From positions 4,945,877-5,009,876 of the forward strand of contig JAOWCC010001634.1 of assembly GCA_030867875.1 (NCBI GenBank): a stretch of 64,000 bases of DNA, written 5' to 3'. Source of the stretch: Actinernus sp. WN-2022 (taxonomy: Eukaryota; Cnidaria; Anthozoa; Actiniaria; Actinernidae). The position numbers were made by a program, and so were the translations under genes. The notes below the pieces were generated by a model. That model was not told where the DNA came from and did no database searches. It saw only the letters and a list, made by a program, of their open reading frames with translations. Shown here piece after piece: positions 61,993 to 64,000 of this stretch (the first letter of the stretch is position 1; each line of letters opens with the position of its first letter).

Positions 61993-64000
61993 TCTTGTGT
62001 GCCTTTAAGCTTTAAAAGCCAGTTACTCGTGTTTTTGCCGCTTTCTTGAAAGGGCAAATGACAGTTTACGACTTTTCTGGCCTTTCTTTCCAATAATTGA
62101 TCTGTAGGTATTTTATGAGGGTGGTGTGGGGTGGGGAGGAGTAGTTCCAAAAATTTCGCGAAAAACCAACTTTGCCTGACGTATGGCGCAACGATTTGCT
62201 TAGTGAAAGATGTACATTTTCCACTAGGTCTGAGAAAAAAGGTGCATTTTTGGGATCAAAACGTTGAAAAGTGAGTTACTGGCTTTTAAAGCCAACAAGT
62301 ACGCATTAATTTACTTGTGTAACCTAAATTTCAAAGTGGCGCCATTTCTCGACCTTTTAATGGATATCGATGCACTATACGGCAATACAACGGCCTCTTC
62401 CTGTACTTTCAGACTGGCGTGCCAGTTTTGCCCTATTTGGAGTAGAAAATCCGAAAATGTGTTTTTTTTGTAACCTAACCTTAATCTCTCAAAGTTACTT
62501 GTGTACCCTAATATCTTCAAAGTGGCGCCATTTCTCGAGCTTTCAATGGATTTCGATGCACTATACGGCAATACAACGTTCTCTTCATGTAGATTGCGCT
62601 TAATGGGTGGAAGTTTCCTGTATTTTGAGTAACAATACCAGAAAATGGCCTTTTTCTAACCTAAGCATAACCTCTAGGTCTCAAATAAAGAAATTATGGG
62701 ATAGATCTCACACAAGTAAATTATGGGATAGAAAGGCCATTAAAGTCTTCAACTGTCATTTGCCGTTTCAAGAAAACGGCAAAAACACGAGTTACTGGCT
62801 TTTAAAGCTAAAGGCACACAAGATCTAGCATGTTTTCACAAAAGGGGGTTTTAGGTTCTAGGGCTCCTTTTGTGGAAACAGCGTAGATCTTGTGTGCCTT
62901 TAAGCTTTAAAAGCCAGTTACTCGTGTTTTTGCCGCTTTCTTGAAAGGGCAAATGACAGTTTACGACTTTTCTGGCCTTTCTTTCCAATAATTGATCTGT
63001 AGGTATTTTATGAGGGTGGTGTGGGGTGGGGAGGAGTAGTTCAAAAAATTTCGCGAAAAACCAACTTTGCCTGACGTATGGCGCAACGATTTGCTTAGTG
63101 AAAGATGTACATTTTCCACTAGGTCTGAGAAAAAAGGTGCATTTTTGGGATCAAAACGTTGAAAAGTGAGTTACTGGCTTTTAAAGCCAACAAGTACGCA
63201 TTAATTTACTTGTGTAACCTAAATTTCAAAGTGGCGCCATTTCTCGACCTTTTAATGGATTTCGATGCACTATACGGCAATACAACGGCCTCTTCCTGTA
63301 CTTTCAGACTGGCGTGCCAGTTTTGCCCTATTTGGAGTAGAAAATCCGAAAATGTGTTTTTTTTGTAACCTAACCTTAATCTCTCAAAGTTACTTGTGTA
63401 CCCTAATATCTTCAAAGTGGCGCCATTTCTCGAGCTTTCAATGGATTTCGATGCACTATACGGCAATACAACGCTCTCTTCATGTAGATTGCGTTTAATG
63501 GGTGGAAGTTTCCTGTATTTTGAGTAACAATACCAGAAAATGGCCTTTTTCTAACCTAAGCATAACCTCTAGGTCTCAAATAAAGAAATTATGGGATAGA
63601 TCTCACACAAGTAAATTATGGGATAGAAAGGCCATTAAAGTCTTCAACTGTCATTTGCCGTTTCAAGAAAACGGCAAAAACACGAGTTACTGGCTTTTAA
63701 AGCTAAAGGCACACAAGATCTAGCATGTTTTCACAAAAGGGGGTTTTAGGTTCTAGGGCTCCTTTTGTGGAAACAGCGTAGATCTTGTGTGCCTTTAAGC
63801 TTTAAAAGCCAGTTACTCGTGTTTTTGCCGCTTTCTTGAAAGGGCAAATGACAGTTTACGACTTTTCTGGCCTTTCTTTCCAATAATTGATCTGTAGGTA
63901 TTTTATGAGGGTGGTGTGGGGTGGGGAGGAGTAGTTCCAAAAATTTCGCGAAAAACCAACTTTGCCTGACGTATGGCGCAACGATTTGCTTAGTGAAAGA
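61993..64000 (+). repeat. Variant trimer block, monomers 54-56, cut by the window edge
   Basis: Full haplotype, then a standard copy with one private change (ACGCTCTC at 63474), then a copy with the first variant before the sequence ends. Confidence 0.75.

Larger units (their letters stand above)
14997..64000. repeat. Satellite array 2: palindrome-jointed monomer, 895 or 832 bp, 55 complete copies plus one partial
   Basis: Core C (831 bp) starts TCTTGTGTGCC at 15061, 15894, 16789 and so on, to 63783. Most cores are followed by a 64-bp hairpin H, giving 895 bp. Eight junctions have one base instead: before 15894, 21201, 23823, 27340, 28172, 29004, 48631 and 49463. The core's first ~107 bases are the inverted repeat of its last ~107 (about 90% identical), so each junction is a long palindrome centred on H or on one base. 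Inside the core, an approximately 90-bp block containing AAGTGGCGCCATTTCTCGA is duplicated at ~187-bp offset (for copy 3, 17109-17200 and 17293-17388), AAATTATGGGATAG is repeated at 27 bp, and a third copy of the arm motif GAGTTACTGGCTTTTAAAGC lies near core position 281. Copies differ by only a few bases. The array continues beyond the window. Confidence 0.96.

Noticed and set aside
15332..63940. Recurrent 64-86 codon frames on both strands in every array 2 monomer
   Set aside because: Several overlap each other on opposite strands. Some begin with TTG, which is not a eukaryotic start. They include palindrome arms and internal duplicates translated as protein. They are by-products of the satellite.
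14997..64000. Centromeric satellite with CENP-B box
   Set aside because: I saw no CENP-B-like box in the core or hairpin. A centromeric role is possible but nothing in the sequence supports it.

Overview
The window is gene-poor eukaryotic DNA. It holds no operons, no tightly packed ORFs and no bacterial features. It looks like heterochromatin of a marine invertebrate: many miniature inverted-repeat elements (MITEs), a BED-finger/hAT-like transposase relic, and about 54 kb of satellite DNA. My best guess is an anthozoan cnidarian such as a stony coral, judged only from the repeat style; no species marker was found.

Layout. 1-1128 (minus strand) is a transposase-derived gene with a BED-type zinc finger, broken by a 4-bp tandem duplication and running off the left edge. 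1130-7060 is non-coding with small repeats: a nested palindromic MITE (3131-3270), a six-unit ~88-bp minisatellite (3679-4206), a fold-back (4508-4830) and a second MITE (4848-4946). 7064-8661 looks like one fold-back-type transposon with ~220-bp inverted arms, flanked by ACTT on both sides, containing a possible secreted-protein exon (7828-8136, minus). 9075-9387 holds TAA and TA microsatellites, a TATAGCGCC hairpin and a TA-flanked MITE. 9526-14985 is satellite array 1 (503-bp monomer, about 8.3 copies), interrupted once by a 1263-bp element with TTAA target duplications (12502-13764). 14997-64000 is satellite array 2: 55 complete monomers plus one partial, almost all 895 bp (8 of them about 832 bp), still continuing at the right edge.

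Main result. The two satellites share no obvious core sequence, but both start immediately after a TA tract with the same kind of end: AT, seven variable bases, then GTTWNCACAAAAGG. The right end of array 1 and the right side of the 64-bp hairpin in every long junction of array 2 carry it in inverted orientation. Each array therefore reads as a short hairpin or inverted-repeat module alternating with a long core, array 1 as (E-S)8-E and array 2 as H-C-H-C and so on. This suggests one family of TA-targeting, MITE-like elements that expand into satellites. Array 2 also records its recent history: gained or lost hairpins, a conversion between palindrome arms, and recurring blocks of variant monomers.

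Nothing here works as a set of cooperating genes. The open frames in the satellites are by-products of sequence identity between monomers and are not annotated as genes.
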